Assembly: GCF_001510895.1 (NCBI RefSeq)
Contig: NZ_LPWA01000110.1
Location: 35,210 to 99,209, forward strand
Reading direction: 5' to 3'
From: Mesorhizobium loti
GTDB lineage: Bacteria; Pseudomonadota; Alphaproteobacteria; Rhizobiales; Rhizobiaceae
DNA: 64,000 nucleotides
Part shown: piece by piece, positions 38,855 to 51,610 of the stretch
How the letters are laid out: every line of letters starts with the position of its first letter
Numbering within the stretch: the stretch's first letter is position 1
The notes under the pieces: model-generated
What the model was told of the DNA's origin: nothing
Database searches by the model: none
Seen by the model: only the letters and a program-made list of their open reading frames with translations
Made by a program: the position numbers and the translations under genes

Positions 38855-40184
38855 AGTACCGACCATCAAGCTATCCGAGCTATGTCCTGCCGGCCGGTCG
38901 ATTACTTACGGCATCGTTCAACCGGGTCGGCTTCATGATGGTGGAATACCCATCGTTCGAGTGAACAACTTTCGAGGTCACGGGCTCGATCTTTCTGAAC
39001 GATTGCATGTCGCGCCTGAAATTGAAGCAAGCTACCGACGGTCTCGACCTCGAAAGGACGATGTTCTCATATCATTGGTCGGTTCCATCGGACAGGTGAC
39101 CATTGCGCCGCCCGAGATCGCTGGATGGAACCTCGCCCGCGCAGTGGGTCTCGTGCCCATGATGGATCGCCACCACGCCGAATGGGTTTTCTATGCGCTC
39201 CAGACGCCAGAGGCTCAAGCTTACATTCACCAACATGCAAACACGACGGTCCAAGCCACCTTCAATCTGAAGGACCTAGTTCAATTTCCGATACCATATC
39301 CCGAGGCACGGGAGCGCCAGCGCATCTTGAATGTCTTAGGTCCTCTTGACGACAAGATCGACCTGAACCGGCGGATGAACGAAACGCTGGAGGCGATGGC
39401 GCAGGCGGTCTTCCGCGACTGGTTTGTCGATTTCGGCCCGACCCGTCGCAAGATCGAGGGCGCCACCGATCCCGTCGAGATCATAGGCGGGCTTGTCACC
39501 GATCCTGACCGAGCACGACAATTGGCGAGTCTATTCCCGGCGAGCATCGGCAACAACGGGCTACCAGAAACCTGGAGCAACCGGCCACTCTTGGATTTGG
39601 CCGATTGGGTTAATGGAGCAGCCTACAAGAACATGCATTTCACGGAGGAGTCGGACGCGCTTCCCGTCGTCAAGATCGCGGAATTGAAGAATGGCGTGAC
39701 GGAAGCAACAAAGCGGACCAATAGCAAGCTTGGAGAGCGTTACCGAATTGCTGATGGGGAACTCCTCTTTTCATGGTCGGGAAATCCTGACACATCAATC
39801 GACACGTTTGTTTGGACCGGTGGCGATGCGTGGTTAAACCAGCACATATTTGCGGTGCGCAATAACGGCAATTGGTCCCGATCTTCGCTGTACACATTGC
39901 TAAGGTGGCTAAAGCCTCAATTCGCTGAGATCGCACGCAACAAGCAGACGACCGGGCTAGGGCATGTCACTAAGGAGGATATGAGGCGGCTGGCGGTGTG
40001 CACCCCCCGTCCTGCCATCGAACAAGCTTTTGACGAGTTGGTCGACCCGCTTGTCGAACTCCTAGTCAGCAGACTGTTCGAGGTTCGCGCGCTCGCTGCT
40101 ACCCGCGACTTACTTCTTCCCAAACTGATGTCCGGCAAAATCCGCCTCCGCGACGCCGAACGACAGCTTGAGGCAGCGCAATGA
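38847..40184 (+). CDS. hsdS: type I restriction-modification specificity subunit S
   Basis: A 445-residue specificity subunit with two target-recognition domains separated by conserved helices. TRD1 spans about residues 1-150 and ends at the helix ERQRILNVLGPLDDKIDLNRRMNETLEAMAQA (in part). TRD2 spans about 235-385 and is followed by the second helix, LAATRDLLLPKLMSGKIRLRDAE. The TRDs are AT-richer than the helices, as common for exchanged specificity domains. Recognition sequence cannot be read. ATG 38847 lies within the hsdM end. Confidence 0.94.
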
Positions 40185-40590
40185 CCGATCCCTACGCTGC
40201 GCTGAAGAAGCACTGCCAAGAGCGCCTTGATCGCGACGCTGCTGTTCACGGTTCCGGGCATCAGAATGTTCACGCTCGCAGGTATCTGTTGCCACGAACC
40301 GGAGCAGGCCCGGTCGAGGTCGCCCTCATCGTCAAGCCTGGCAGCAAGCTTCAGATTTGGTGCGAGGCTGACGGCGTGGACCTGTCGAGGCTAAGCGGGC
40401 TCCGACCTGAAAGGCGTCCTGGCAGCGAAACGTACGCCACCGTTGGTGCGAGCGGGAACCAGCGTTACGGGCGACACAGCGCGCTCCAGGCCTTCGACCG
40501 CCTCCACAGAGGAGATGCGCTTCGGTTCGTGCCCGAGACCATAGGGGAAGTGGACCGCATTCTGGACACACTCGCCGGCCGGAGCGCGCC

Positions 40591-40594
<4 letters not shown>
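40181..40594 (+). CDS. uncharacterised 137-residue protein inside the hsd operon
   Basis: It overlaps hsdS by four bases (ATGA) and hsdR by four (GTGA), so it is tightly coupled and almost certainly translated. The sequence has an N-terminal basic part (ARRYLLPRTGAGPVEVALIVKPG) and a C-terminal RYGRHSALQAFDRLHRGDALRF segment. No catalytic motif is evident and I do not recognise the family. Placement between S and R genes suggests an accessory or regulatory subunit of the type I complex. Confidence 0.65.
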
Positions 40595-43802
<3,208 letters not shown>

Positions 43803-43877
43803 CTGGCATTGACCTCGCGTTGGCCCAAGCGGATAGTGTTGGACTTACGCCCTTGGATAGGCTCGGAGACTCAAATT

Positions 43878-43893
43878 TTGCAACCTGTTTCAA
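43878..43893. repeat. 16-bp palindrome copy f, R-M/right-end junction
   Basis: TTGCAACCTGTTTCAA, one mismatch, 75 bases after the hsdR stop and ~90 before attR. Confidence 0.55.
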
Positions 43894-43983
43894 AAGAATT
43901 TGGTACATAACGGCGGTACACTGGGTCATCGATGCTGGGTCAATGTAGTTGTTTTTGCTGGATTTTTCGAGCTGCGGTTAGTC

Positions 43984-44000
43984 TCCGATTGGCTCCACCA
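43984..44000 (+). other. attR (17-bp repeat of the tRNA-Ala 3' end)
   Basis: TCCGATTGGCTCCACCA, identical to 27046-27062. The bases before it do not continue the tRNA, so this is the displaced end. Confidence 0.9.
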
Positions 44001-44015
44001 AAAAGTCTTTCTCTC

Positions 44016-44486
44016 ATGCTCGGTTGCGTGGCGTTGGCACTCGCTGCCTGCCAGTCGGCTCCTGACGCGCCGCCTGCTCCTCCACCCCAACCTGCCCTGG
44101 CTGCTGCTGCGGCGCCCGCTTCTCCGGATTTGGCAGTGCTGGACCAAACCGTGGCAGTCACGCCTCCCGGCAAGGGCGTTCCGGCCAGATATGCCGCATT
44201 TTCAGGCATATGGGCCGGACGGCTGGATGGCATGTATGAAGGCAAGCTGGCCGTGCTGACGGTTTCTTCGGGCGGGCAGGTGACGGTCAGCTATGCGTGG
44301 GGTGACGTGGCCGACAACAAGCCGGGGATAGCCGACGGTGCCGGCAGGATCGTCGGGAACACATTGAAGCTCGGGCGTCTTCCGAATGGCGCGGACATCA
44401 CTTTTGCGATGCTCCCCGACGGAACGCTGGCCGCCACCTATGCGCTTGCCGGTCAGACCTACAGGGGCCAGTTCGCCAGGCAATAA
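44016..44486 (+). CDS. predicted outer-membrane/periplasmic lipoprotein
   Basis: A 156-residue protein with a short hydrophobic N-terminus and lipobox ALAAC followed by a proline/alanine-rich linker (QSAPDAPPAPPPQPALAAAA). The globular part has GIWAGRLDGMYEGKLAVLTV and GNTLKLGRLPNGADITF repeats of beta character. ATG 44016 lies only 16 bases after attR. Before insertion the gene would have followed the tRNA directly, so its native promoter may now lie 17 kb away. No family recognised. Confidence 0.7.
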   Translation: MLGCVALALAACQSAPDAPPAPPPQPALAAAAAPASPDLAVLDQTVAVTPPGKGVPARYAAFSGIWAGRLDGMYEGKLAVLTVSSGGQVTVSYAWGDVADNKPGIADGAGRIVGNTLKLGRLPNGADITFAMLPDGTLAATYALAGQTYRGQFARQ

Positions 44487-44548
44487 TCCACGGAACGGCA
44501 ATCGACGAGATTGCCACGGACCGCACCGCGATCGCGGGAATTACCCTA

Positions 44549-44660
44549 GAGCATGATGCCGAAAAGTGTGAAGCGGTTTTCGGACGACATCATGCTCTAT
44601 CTCTCTGATTTAGAGCCGGGTTCAGATTTCAGGTCGATTCGACCTGAAATCATCCGGCTC
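44549..44660. repeat. composite palindromic element (two hairpins)
   Basis: Hairpin 1 (44549-44597): outer arms GAGCATGATG/CATCATGCTC, inner CCGAAAA/TTTTCGG. Hairpin 2 (44613-44660): outer GAGCCGG/CCGGCTC and a perfect inner pair GATTTCAGGTCGA/TCGACCTGAAATC with a 1-base loop. Both sit just upstream of the DUF2161 gene. The first starts with CTAGAGC, like the 11137 family. Confidence 0.8.
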
Positions 44661-44714
44661 TGGCGGGTCACCCTGTGGCGTGCCGGCCAGGCTCGAATCG
44701 GCTATGCCTCTTCC

Positions 44715-45383
44715 ATGCAGGAAACGTCCCTCTACGTCCCGGTGAAGCGGTTTCTCGAGAGCCTGGATTTCACCGTCAAGGGCGAGGTCGGCGGTTGCGA
44801 TGTCGTCGCGGTGCGCGACGGCGAGCCGCCCGTGGTCGTTATCTGCGAGCTGAAGCTGCAATTCAACCTCGAGCTCGTCCTGCAGGGTGTCGATCGCGCG
44901 GCAGCCTGCGACGAGGTCTGGCTGGCGGCTCGGCAGTCGGCGCGTGGCAAGGGCCGCGAGCACGACCGTCGCTTTCGCGCGCTCTGCCGCCGGCTTGGCT
45001 TTGGCCTGCTGGCGGTCGACGCAAAAGGCAAGGTCGAGCTGTTGCTCAGCCCGGCCACCGTGCCGCCGCGACGCGACCCGAGGCGGCGCTCGCGCCTGGT
45101 CGAGGAACATCACCGCCGCAAGGGTGATCCTTCCCTCGGCGGCAGCACGCGAAAAAAGCCGATCATGACCGCCTACCGGCAGGAGGCGATCGCCTGCGCG
45201 GCCGCCATGGCCGATGGCCCGAAGCGGCCGCGCGATCTCAAGGCCCTCTCGCCGCGTGCGGCCAGCATCCTGCTGCACAATTACTATGGCTGGTTCGCCA
45301 GGGCCGAGCGCGGCATCTACGCGTTGACCGAGCTCGGCCAGGCCGCCGTCCAGTCACATGGTGTGGTTGAGAGCCCGTTGTAG
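44715..45383 (+). CDS. DUF2161 family protein, PD-(D/E)XK-like putative phosphodiesterase
   Basis: A 222-residue protein. The nuclease-like core is ETSLYVPVKRFLESLDFTVKGEVGGCDVVAV then VVICELKLQFNLELVLQGVDRAA, i.e. G...CD...ExK spacing as in restriction-like nucleases. A basic linker and a small winged-helix-like end (RPRDLKALSPRAASILLHNYYGWF) follow. ATG 44715 is chosen because the upstream frame is only the palindromic repeat. DNA or RNA target unknown. Confidence 0.8.
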   Translation: MQETSLYVPVKRFLESLDFTVKGEVGGCDVVAVRDGEPPVVVICELKLQFNLELVLQGVDRAAACDEVWLAARQSARGKGREHDRRFRALCRRLGFGLLAVDAKGKVELLLSPATVPPRRDPRRRSRLVEEHHRRKGDPSLGGSTRKKPIMTAYRQEAIACAAAMADGPKRPRDLKALSPRAASILLHNYYGWFARAERGIYALTELGQAAVQSHGVVESPL

Positions 45384-45402
45384 CGACCGGCAAGGTGATA
45401 CG

Positions 45403-46350
45403 TCAGAAACGCTCGCGATAGTCGCGCGGGCTCGTGCCGAGGGCGCGTAAGAAGCCGCGGCGCATCGTCTCTTCCGAGCCGAAGCCGCAGCGCCGGGCCG
45501 CCTGATTGACGGCCAGGCCCTGCTCCAGCATCCGCCGCGCCGCCTCGATGCGTATCTCTTCGACCGCGCGAGCAGGCGTGCGGCCGGTTGCCTCGCGATA
45601 GTGCCGCGAAAAGCTGCGTGGGCTCATATTGGCGCGTTCGGCCAATGTCGTCAGCGAAAGGTCGCGGCTCAGATTGTCCAGGATCCAGCCATGCAGTCTG
45701 TCGAAGCGCCCGTCGCCTTCCTGCAGCTTGAGGGTCTGGCTGAATTGCGCCTGGCCACCCGGGCGTTTCAGGAAGACGACCAGCTCACGCGCCACGGCAA
45801 GCGCCATGCGCCGGCCAAGATCGGCCTCGACGAAGGAGAGGGCGAGATCGATGCCCGCCGTCACACCGGCGGATGTCCAGATATTGCCGTCACGAATGAA
45901 GATCGGGTCGGGCTCGAGGCGCACCGCCGGAAAGCGCCGGGCGAACTCCGCGCAGCGTCCCCAATGGGTAACCGCGCGGCGGCCGTCGAGCAGGCCCGCC
46001 TCGGCCAGCAGCATGGCGCCGCTGCAGACGGAGGCTGTTCGCCTGGCATCGCGCGCGCGGCCGATGATCCACTGGACGAGCTCAGGCTCCTCGCAGGCCG
46101 CGTTGACGCCCCAGCCGCCGGGTACGATCACCGTGTCGATCTCGAGCCCGTGCGCCGGCAGCGGTGCTGCCTCCAGCACGAGACCGGACGATGTCCTGAT
46201 ACGCGGGGAAGCGGCCACGACGACGACCTCATAGGCAGCCGGTTCGCCGGCCTGCGTCCTGAAATCGTTGGCGCTGGCGAAAACCTGAAGCGGTCCGCTG
46301 ACATCGAGAAGCTGGACGTCGGGGTAGGCCAGGACTTCGATGCGGCGCAT
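45403..46350 (-). CDS. GlxA-family AraC-type regulator with DJ-1/PfpI domain
   Basis: A 315-residue regulator. The N-terminal DJ-1/PfpI amidase-like domain has RIEVLAYPDVQLLDVSGPLQVF and SVCSGAMLLAEAGLLDG (nucleophile-elbow Cys). A C-terminal AraC double helix-turn-helix has LTTLAERANMSPRSFSRHYREATG and VNQAARRCGFGSEETMRRGF. ATG 46350 starts the conserved domain. It is divergent from a second DJ-1 protein across 88 bases holding a TTGGCG/CGCCAA palindrome, suggesting it controls that gene and itself. Confidence 0.92.
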   Translation of the reverse strand: MRRIEVLAYPDVQLLDVSGPLQVFASANDFRTQAGEPAAYEVVVVAASPRIRTSSGLVLEAAPLPAHGLEIDTVIVPGGWGVNAACEEPELVQWIIGRARDARRTASVCSGAMLLAEAGLLDGRRAVTHWGRCAEFARRFPAVRLEPDPIFIRDGNIWTSAGVTAGIDLALSFVEADLGRRMALAVARELVVFLKRPGGQAQFSQTLKLQEGDGRFDRLHGWILDNLSRDLSLTTLAERANMSPRSFSRHYREATGRTPARAVEEIRIEAARRMLEQGLAVNQAARRCGFGSEETMRRGFLRALGTSPRDYRERF

Positions 46351-46376
46351 TTGATTTGGCCTGAAACGAGGGATGA

Positions 46377-46392
46377 TTGGCGATCGCGCCAA
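46377..46392. promoter_or_regulatory. palindrome TTGGCG-ATCG-CGCCAA in the GlxA/DJ-1 divergent promoter
   Basis: Perfect 6-bp arms around ATCG, 27 bases upstream of the GlxA start and 47 upstream of the DJ-1 start. Candidate operator. Confidence 0.45.
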
Positions 46393-46438
46393 AGCATGGT
46401 GCCTTAGATTGCTTGGAGTCAACCTGTGGAGATTTCCG

Positions 46439-47188
46439 ATGACCCTTCGTTTCGGCATCCTCGTATTCCCCAACGTCCAGCAACTCGACCTCACCGGGCC
46501 CTATGAGGTCCTGGCAACGGCCAAGGGCGCCGAGGTGGAACTGATCTGGAAGGATCGCAATCCGGTGATGTCGTCGACGCGGCTCGCCCTCAATCCGACG
46601 GCGACCTTCGACGATTGTCCGCCTCTCGACGTGCTTTGCATTCCAGGCGGTGGCGGCGTCAACGCGCTGCTAGAGGACAAGGCGGTTCTAGACTTCGTAT
46701 GGGAGCGCGCGGCGCAGGCGCGCTATATCACCTCGGTGTGCAGCGGCGCCCTGGTGCTCGGCGCGGCCGGATTGCTCAAGGGCAAACGCGGCACCACGCA
46801 CTGGTATGCGCATGATTTCCTTGAAGAGTTCGGCGCGATCCCCGTCGATGCGCGTATCGTCGAAGACGGCAAGCTGATTACCGCTGGCGGCGTCACCTCG
46901 GGCATCGACTTCGGCCTGGCGCTGGTCGCAAGGCTCCTCGGACAGGCAGAAGCGGAAATCGTGCAACTCTCGCTCGAATACGCGCCGGCGCCTCCCTTCC
47001 GGTCGGGCACGCCCGCCGAGGCTTCGTCGGCTGCCTGGCGGAGGCAAAAGACCGGCTCTCGGCTTCGAGGCGGGTTCGCGAGGAAATGTTCGCTCGCTGG
47101 CGCCAAGAGCGCGCGGCGGCCACGCCGGCGCGCATCCGCGCCTGAAACAACAGAGCCGAATGGCGAAAATCCGCACCGTTCGACCTAG
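46439..47188 (+). CDS. DJ-1/PfpI family protein, C-terminus probably frameshifted
   Basis: A DJ-1/PfpI (ThiJ-like) protein close to the sensor domain of the divergent regulator: RFGILVFPNVQQLDLTGPYEVL, SVCSGALVLGAAGLLKG (elbow Cys), TTHWYAHDFLEEFGA. After about residue 200 the reading becomes unlike the family. In the next frame the bases read EAKDRLSASRR...REEMFARWRQERAAATPARIRA and stop at 47145, a natural family ending. One missing G near 47040 (TGGCGG-GAGGC) would explain this. Probable true extent 46439-47145. Isonitrile hydratase-type activity is possible but unproven. Confidence 0.85.
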   Translation: MTLRFGILVFPNVQQLDLTGPYEVLATAKGAEVELIWKDRNPVMSSTRLALNPTATFDDCPPLDVLCIPGGGGVNALLEDKAVLDFVWERAAQARYITSVCSGALVLGAAGLLKGKRGTTHWYAHDFLEEFGAIPVDARIVEDGKLITAGGVTSGIDFGLALVARLLGQAEAEIVQLSLEYAPAPPFRSGTPAEASSAAWRRQKTGSRLRGGFARKCSLAGAKSARRPRRRASAPETTEPNGENPHRST

Positions 47189-47231
47189 TCTCGTTTCGGC
47201 TGTTGACTCCCCTTTCGGTCTGTGCAGAAAT

Positions 47232-47242
47232 TGGTTGGACCA
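47232..47242. promoter_or_regulatory. candidate FCD/GntR operator TGGTTGGACCA (autoregulatory)
   Basis: Matches the FadR-type consensus TNGTNNNACNA, with TGGT/ACCA arms, 25 bases upstream of the GntR gene start. Confidence 0.45.
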
Positions 47243-47267
47243 TTGAACCACTTTCGGCGAAGCCCGC

Positions 47268-47999
47268 GTGACAGACAGCCTGCCGCCAATCCAGACGACA
47301 GCCCGCGACGACGCGGTGCTCAAGGCGTTGGCTGGCTTCGTCAGGCAGGAGGCGTTGGGCCCCGGTGAAAAACTGCCGACCGAGCGCATTCTGGCCGAGC
47401 GCCTCAAGGTCAGTCGCAACACCGTGCGCGAGGCGCTCACCCGCTGGGAGGGGCTGGGCCTCGTCGAACGGCGGCAAGGCAGCGGCACCTATCTCAAGGC
47501 GGCGGTCTCGCCAGACATGCTGCACATGCCGCTGACGCTTGCCGGCGGCAACGACTTCGCCGGGCTGATGCGCACGCTGGAAATCCGTCGCGCGCTCGAG
47601 GCCGAGGCGGCCGCCCTTTGCGCCATCCGCGCCGGCAAGGCCGAGATCGCCGAGATCGAGCGCAAGCTCGACATCATGGAAGAGGCCTTCCACACCCGCG
47701 CCGGCATGTCTTCGGAGGAGGACTGGGAGTTCCACCAGTCGGTCTACCGCGCCTCCGGCAATCCGCTCTTCGAGCAGATCATCAGCGCCATGCACGAGCT
47801 GTTCCACCGCTTCTGGGAGCATCCGCTCGGCGTGCGCGACTTCGGCCATGCCAGCTTCCCCTATCACCGCACGATTTTCGATTGCATCGCCGCGCACGAT
47901 CCGGAGGGGGCCAGGCGCGAAGCTCTGAAACTGATCGCCACGGTCGAAAACGACCTGAAGCGCGGTGCCGCCAACCTCAAACTTTCGGACCGCAAATGA
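47268..47999 (+). CDS. FadR/GntR family (FCD domain) transcriptional regulator
   Basis: A 243-residue regulator. The winged helix has ALGPGEKLPTERILAERLKVSRNTVREALTRWEGLGLVERRQGSGTYL (GntR signature). A C-terminal FCD domain has the metal-binding spacing D/H...H...H in DWEFHQSVYRASGNPLFEQII and SFPYHRTIFDCIAAHDPEGA. GTG 47268 is the start; its TGA overlaps the ATG of the lyase gene. It presumably senses a carboxylate related to the lyase/ABC operon downstream. Confidence 0.92.
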   Translation: MTDSLPPIQTTARDDAVLKALAGFVRQEALGPGEKLPTERILAERLKVSRNTVREALTRWEGLGLVERRQGSGTYLKAAVSPDMLHMPLTLAGGNDFAGLMRTLEIRRALEAEAAALCAIRAGKAEIAEIERKLDIMEEAFHTRAGMSSEEDWEFHQSVYRASGNPLFEQIISAMHELFHRFWEHPLGVRDFGHASFPYHRTIFDCIAAHDPEGARREALKLIATVENDLKRGAANLKLSDRK

Positions 48000-49197
48000 A
48001 CGAGCACCAGACCGCTTTCGACCCAGGCATTTCCGCCAGCGACTATCTCGGCGAGGCTGCTACGCTTCTCGCGCATGACGATCCGTTCCCCGGCGGCGCC
48101 GTGGTGCCGCCGATCTACCAGACCTCGCTGTTCACCTTCGACAGCTATGCCGACATGGCCGACACTTTTGCCGGCAGGAGAAGGCAGCCGATCTACTCGC
48201 GCGGCGACAACCCGACGGTGATGGAGTTCGAGGCGCGCGTCGCGGCGCTAGAGGGTGCCGAGGCGCTCGCGGCTTCTCCAGCGGCATGGCTGCGATCAGC
48301 GCCACGGTGCTCGCCTTCGTCGGCGCCGGCGAGCGCATCGTTGCCGTGCGCAACTGCTATGGCGACGCCTACCGTCTGTTCGAGCGGCTGTTCCCGCGCT
48401 TGCAAATCAAGGTCGACTATGTCGACGGTTCCGACCCGGACGCGGTTGCCGCGGCGCTTCCCGGCGCGAAGCTGCTCTACCTCGAAAGCCCGACCTCGAT
48501 GATGTTCGAGCTGCAGGACATCGCCCATCTGACGCGGCTGGCGAAAGAGCAGGGCATCGTCACCACCATCGACAATTCCTGGGCGACGCCCGTCTTCCAG
48601 AAGCCGATCTCGCACGGCGTCGACCTTGTGCTGCATTCGGCCTCGAAATATCTCGGCGGCCACAGCGACACCGTCGCCGGCGTGGTGGCGGGCTCGGCCG
48701 CCCACATCAAGCACATCAACGAGCAGACCTATTCCTCGCTCGGCGGCAAGCTGTCGCCCTTCGAGGGCTGGCTGCTGCTGCGCGGCCTGCGCACATTGCC
48801 GCTACGCTTGCCACACCACATGAAGAGCGGGCTGACGCTTGCCGAGCGGCTCAAGGCGCATGGCAAGGTCGAGCGGGTCAATCACCCCGCCTATTCCAAC
48901 CATCCCGGCAAGAAAACATTAGCCGGCTATGCTGGCCTGTTCTCCTTCGAGGTCACCGAGGATGTCGACATTCCGGCCTTCGTCGATGCGCTGAAGCTGT
49001 TCCGCATCGGCGTCAGCTGGGGTGGCCATGAAAGCCTCGTCGTGCCGGCCAAGGCCTCGCTCGAGCAGACGCCGGGTCTCAATTCGATGGCGCGCTTCGG
49101 CGTCAGCCCCCGAACCATCCGCTTCAATGTCGGGTTGGAAAACGTCGAGGATCTCTGGGCGGACGTCGTCCAGGCCTTCGACAAGTCAAAAAAATAA
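47996..49197 (+). pseudogene. PLP-dependent trans-sulfuration-type lyase (Cys/Met metabolism family), frameshifted
   Basis: A ~400-residue cystathionine gamma-synthase/lyase-family enzyme. ATG 47996 (MNEHQTAFDPG) overlaps the regulator stop. Segments: PIYQTSLFTFDSYADM, RGDNPTVMEFEARVAALEGAEAL, then after the break GMAAISATVLAFVGAGE, LYLESPTSMMFE, TTIDNSWATPVFQ, and the PLP lysine in LHSASKYLGGHSDTVAG. The frame breaks near 48277; one added T (TCTTCCAGC for TCTCCAGC) restores the expected AASSSGMAAIS. The rest is intact, so an error in the sequence is likely. Substrate in this operon is unknown. Confidence 0.88.
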
Positions 49198-49221
49198 CCG
49201 TTCAAAATGGGAGTCCTGAAC

Positions 49222-50499
49222 ATGAGAAGACTGACAGTCATGCTCGCCGCCGTTGCCGGTCTGGCGATCTCTGCCGGCGCCGCGCTCGCCGATACCACCG
49301 TCAAGATGGTCGAGGTCATCACCAGCCCGCCGCGCACGGAATTCCTGAAGAAGCAGATCGCCGAATTCGAGCAGGCCAATCCGGGCATCAAGGTCGAGCT
49401 CGTTTCGCTGCCCTGGGGCCAGGCTTTCGAGAAATTCCTGACCATGGTGCAGGCCGGCGACACGCCTGACGTGGTCGAGATGCCGGAACGCTGGATGGGC
49501 CTCTATGCCAATAACGGCCAGCTCGAGGATCTCGGCCCCTATATGGCCAAATGGGACGACGCCAAGACGCTCGGCGATCGCGCCAAGCAGTTCGGTTCGA
49601 CCGTCAACAACACGCAGTTCATGATCCCTTACGGCTACTACGTGAACGCGCTGTTCTGGAACAAGAAGCTGTTCAAGGAAGCGGGCCTCGACCGTCCGCC
49701 GGCAACCCTCGACGAGTTCGTCGAATTCTCCAAGAAGATCTCGGCGATTCCCGGCAAGTACGGCTACTGCCTGCGCGGCGGCCCCGGCGCGTTCAACGGC
49801 ATGCACATGTTCATGAATATCGCCGACGGTAAGGGCGGCTATTTCACCGACGACGGTGTCTCGACCATCAATGACGAGGGCTCGGTCAAGGGCCTGCAGA
49901 TGCTGGCCGACATGTACAAGAACGGCCTGGCGCCGAAGGATTCCGTGAGCTGGGGCTTCAATGAAACGGTGACCGGCTTCTATTCCGGCACCTGCGCCAT
50001 GCTCAACCAGGATCCGGACGCGCTGCTCGGCATCGCCGACAAGATGAGCGCCGACGATTTCGCCGTGGCGCCGCTGCCGGTCGGCCCGAGCGGCAAATCC
50101 TACCCGACGCTGGGCTATGCCGGCTGGGCGATGTTCGCCAACTCCCAGCACAAGGACGAAGCCTGGAAGCTGATGGCGACGCTGCTCTCACCCAAGGACA
50201 ACCTGGAATGGGCCAAGGAAGTCGGTGTCGTCCCGATCCACAACGGCGCCGACCAGGACGCCCATTTCAAGACCGAGCAGTTCAAGGGCTGGTTCACCGA
50301 GCTCAGCGACAGCTCCAAATATGAAATGGTGACGCCGCCGACGCATCTGGAAAACCTCGGCAACTTCGTCGACCAGGTGGCGATCAAGAACTTCCAGGAA
50401 GTGCTGCTCGGCCAGAAGCCCGCCAAGGACGTGGCCGACGAATGGGCCAAGTTCCTGACCAAGGAACAGCAGGACTGGCTGGCCAAGAACAAGAAGTAG
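49222..50499 (+). CDS. ABC transporter substrate-binding protein (family 1, sugar-type)
   Basis: A 425-residue periplasmic binding protein with signal peptide (MRRLTVMLAAVAGLAISAGAALA) and the pattern LKKQIAEFEQANPGIKVELVSLPWGQAFEKFLTMVQAGDTPDVVE typical of carbohydrate importers. ATG 49222 has GGGAG upstream, so it is preferred to 49207. Ligand unknown: similar proteins bind sugars, polyols or glycosylated compounds, and the link to a PLP lyase is unusual. Confidence 0.9.
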   Translation: MRRLTVMLAAVAGLAISAGAALADTTVKMVEVITSPPRTEFLKKQIAEFEQANPGIKVELVSLPWGQAFEKFLTMVQAGDTPDVVEMPERWMGLYANNGQLEDLGPYMAKWDDAKTLGDRAKQFGSTVNNTQFMIPYGYYVNALFWNKKLFKEAGLDRPPATLDEFVEFSKKISAIPGKYGYCLRGGPGAFNGMHMFMNIADGKGGYFTDDGVSTINDEGSVKGLQMLADMYKNGLAPKDSVSWGFNETVTGFYSGTCAMLNQDPDALLGIADKMSADDFAVAPLPVGPSGKSYPTLGYAGWAMFANSQHKDEAWKLMATLLSPKDNLEWAKEVGVVPIHNGADQDAHFKTEQFKGWFTELSDSSKYEMVTPPTHLENLGNFVDQVAIKNFQEVLLGQKPAKDVADEWAKFLTKEQQDWLAKNKK

Positions 50500-50511
50500 G
50501 CGCAGGCTTTT

Positions 50512-50638
50512 CCTTCTCCCCGTTTCACGGGGAGAAGGTGTCACGAAGTGACGGATGAGGGGCGGCGCCATGCCTCGACAGGTTCGCGCCGCCCCTCATC
50601 TGCCTGCCGGCATCTTCTCCCCGTTGAACGGGGAGAAG
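50512..50638. repeat. cluster of three inverted repeats (CTTCTCCCC/GGGGAGAAG type)
   Basis: Hairpins at 50512-50538 (CCTTCTCCCC/GGGGAGAAGG), 50554-50600 (GATGAGGGGCGGCG/CGCCGCCCCTCATC) and 50614-50638 (CTTCTCCCCGTT/AACGGGGAGAAG). They lie between the binding-protein and permease genes and may attenuate or stabilise the mRNA, explaining higher binding-protein expression. Confidence 0.85.
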
Positions 50639-50687
50639 GACGCTGTCGCCGTCCCATGCATCCACTCATCACCGTAGAGCCAGATTC

Positions 50688-51610
50688 ATGACCTACGCAG
50701 TGTCCGAAATCCGATCCGCCGCCAGGCGCGAAAGAAGCGGCTGACCAAGGCCGCGATCGAGCCATGGCTCTATCTTTCGCCGGCTATCGTCCTGCTGGTG
50801 GTGGTGCTTCTGGTGCCGCTGATCATCGGCATCAGCTATTCCTTCCGCAAATTCTCCGCCTTCAAGTCCGAATATGTCGGCCTCGGCCAGTACCAGGCGA
50901 TGCTCTCCGACGCCGTGCTCGGCCAGGCGCTGGTCAACACGCTGTGGTGGACGGTAGCCAGCCTGTTCTTCCAGTTCTTTCTAGGACTTGGCTTGGCCCT
51001 ATTGCTCGACAAGCCGTTCTACGGCCGCAAGGTCGTTCAAGCGGTGGTGTTCCTGCCCTGGGCGGTGCCGTCCTTCCTCTCGGGCCTCACCTGGGCCTGG
51101 CTGTTCAACCCGATCATCGGGCCGCTGCCGCACTGGCTCTATGCCCTCGGCCTGAAGGTCGAGCCGACCAATGTTCTTTCCGATCCCGCCACCGCCATGT
51201 GGGGGCCGATAGTCGCCAACATCTGGTTCGGCATCCCTTTCTTCGCTATCACCCTGCTCGCCGCGCTGAAGTCGATCCCGTCCGAGCTGCATGAGGCCGC
51301 CGCCATCGACGGCGCCTCGCCCTGGCAGCGCTTCACCAAGGTGACGCTGCCCTTCCTGGCGCCGACCATCGTCATCACCGTCATGCTGCGCACCATCTGG
51401 ATCGCGACTTTCGCCGACCTGATCTTCGTCATGACGGAAGGCGGACCGGCGGGCTCGACCAGCACGGTGCCGGTCTACATCTATGTCAGCGCCTTCAAGT
51501 CGCTGGACAAAGGCTATGCCTCGGCGGTCGCGGTGCTGCTCCTGGTGCTGCTCATTGCCTACGCCATTGGCCTGATTGCCATCCGCCGCACGCTTGTGAG
51601 GCATGTCTGA
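50688..51610 (+). CDS. ABC transporter permease (MalF/UgpA-like), N-terminal frameshift
   Basis: A ~307-residue inner-membrane permease with six hydrophobic helices (first PAIVLLVVVLLVPLIIGISYSF) and the EAA loop HEAAAIDGASPWQRFTKVTLP. The start ATG 50688 (MTYAVSEIRSAA) and the body are in different frames. One added C at 50723 (GCC-CAG) gives MTYAVSEIRSAAQARKKRLTKAAIEP and restores a normal protein. Without it no good start exists near the body frame. The stop overlaps the next gene's ATG. Confidence 0.9.
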
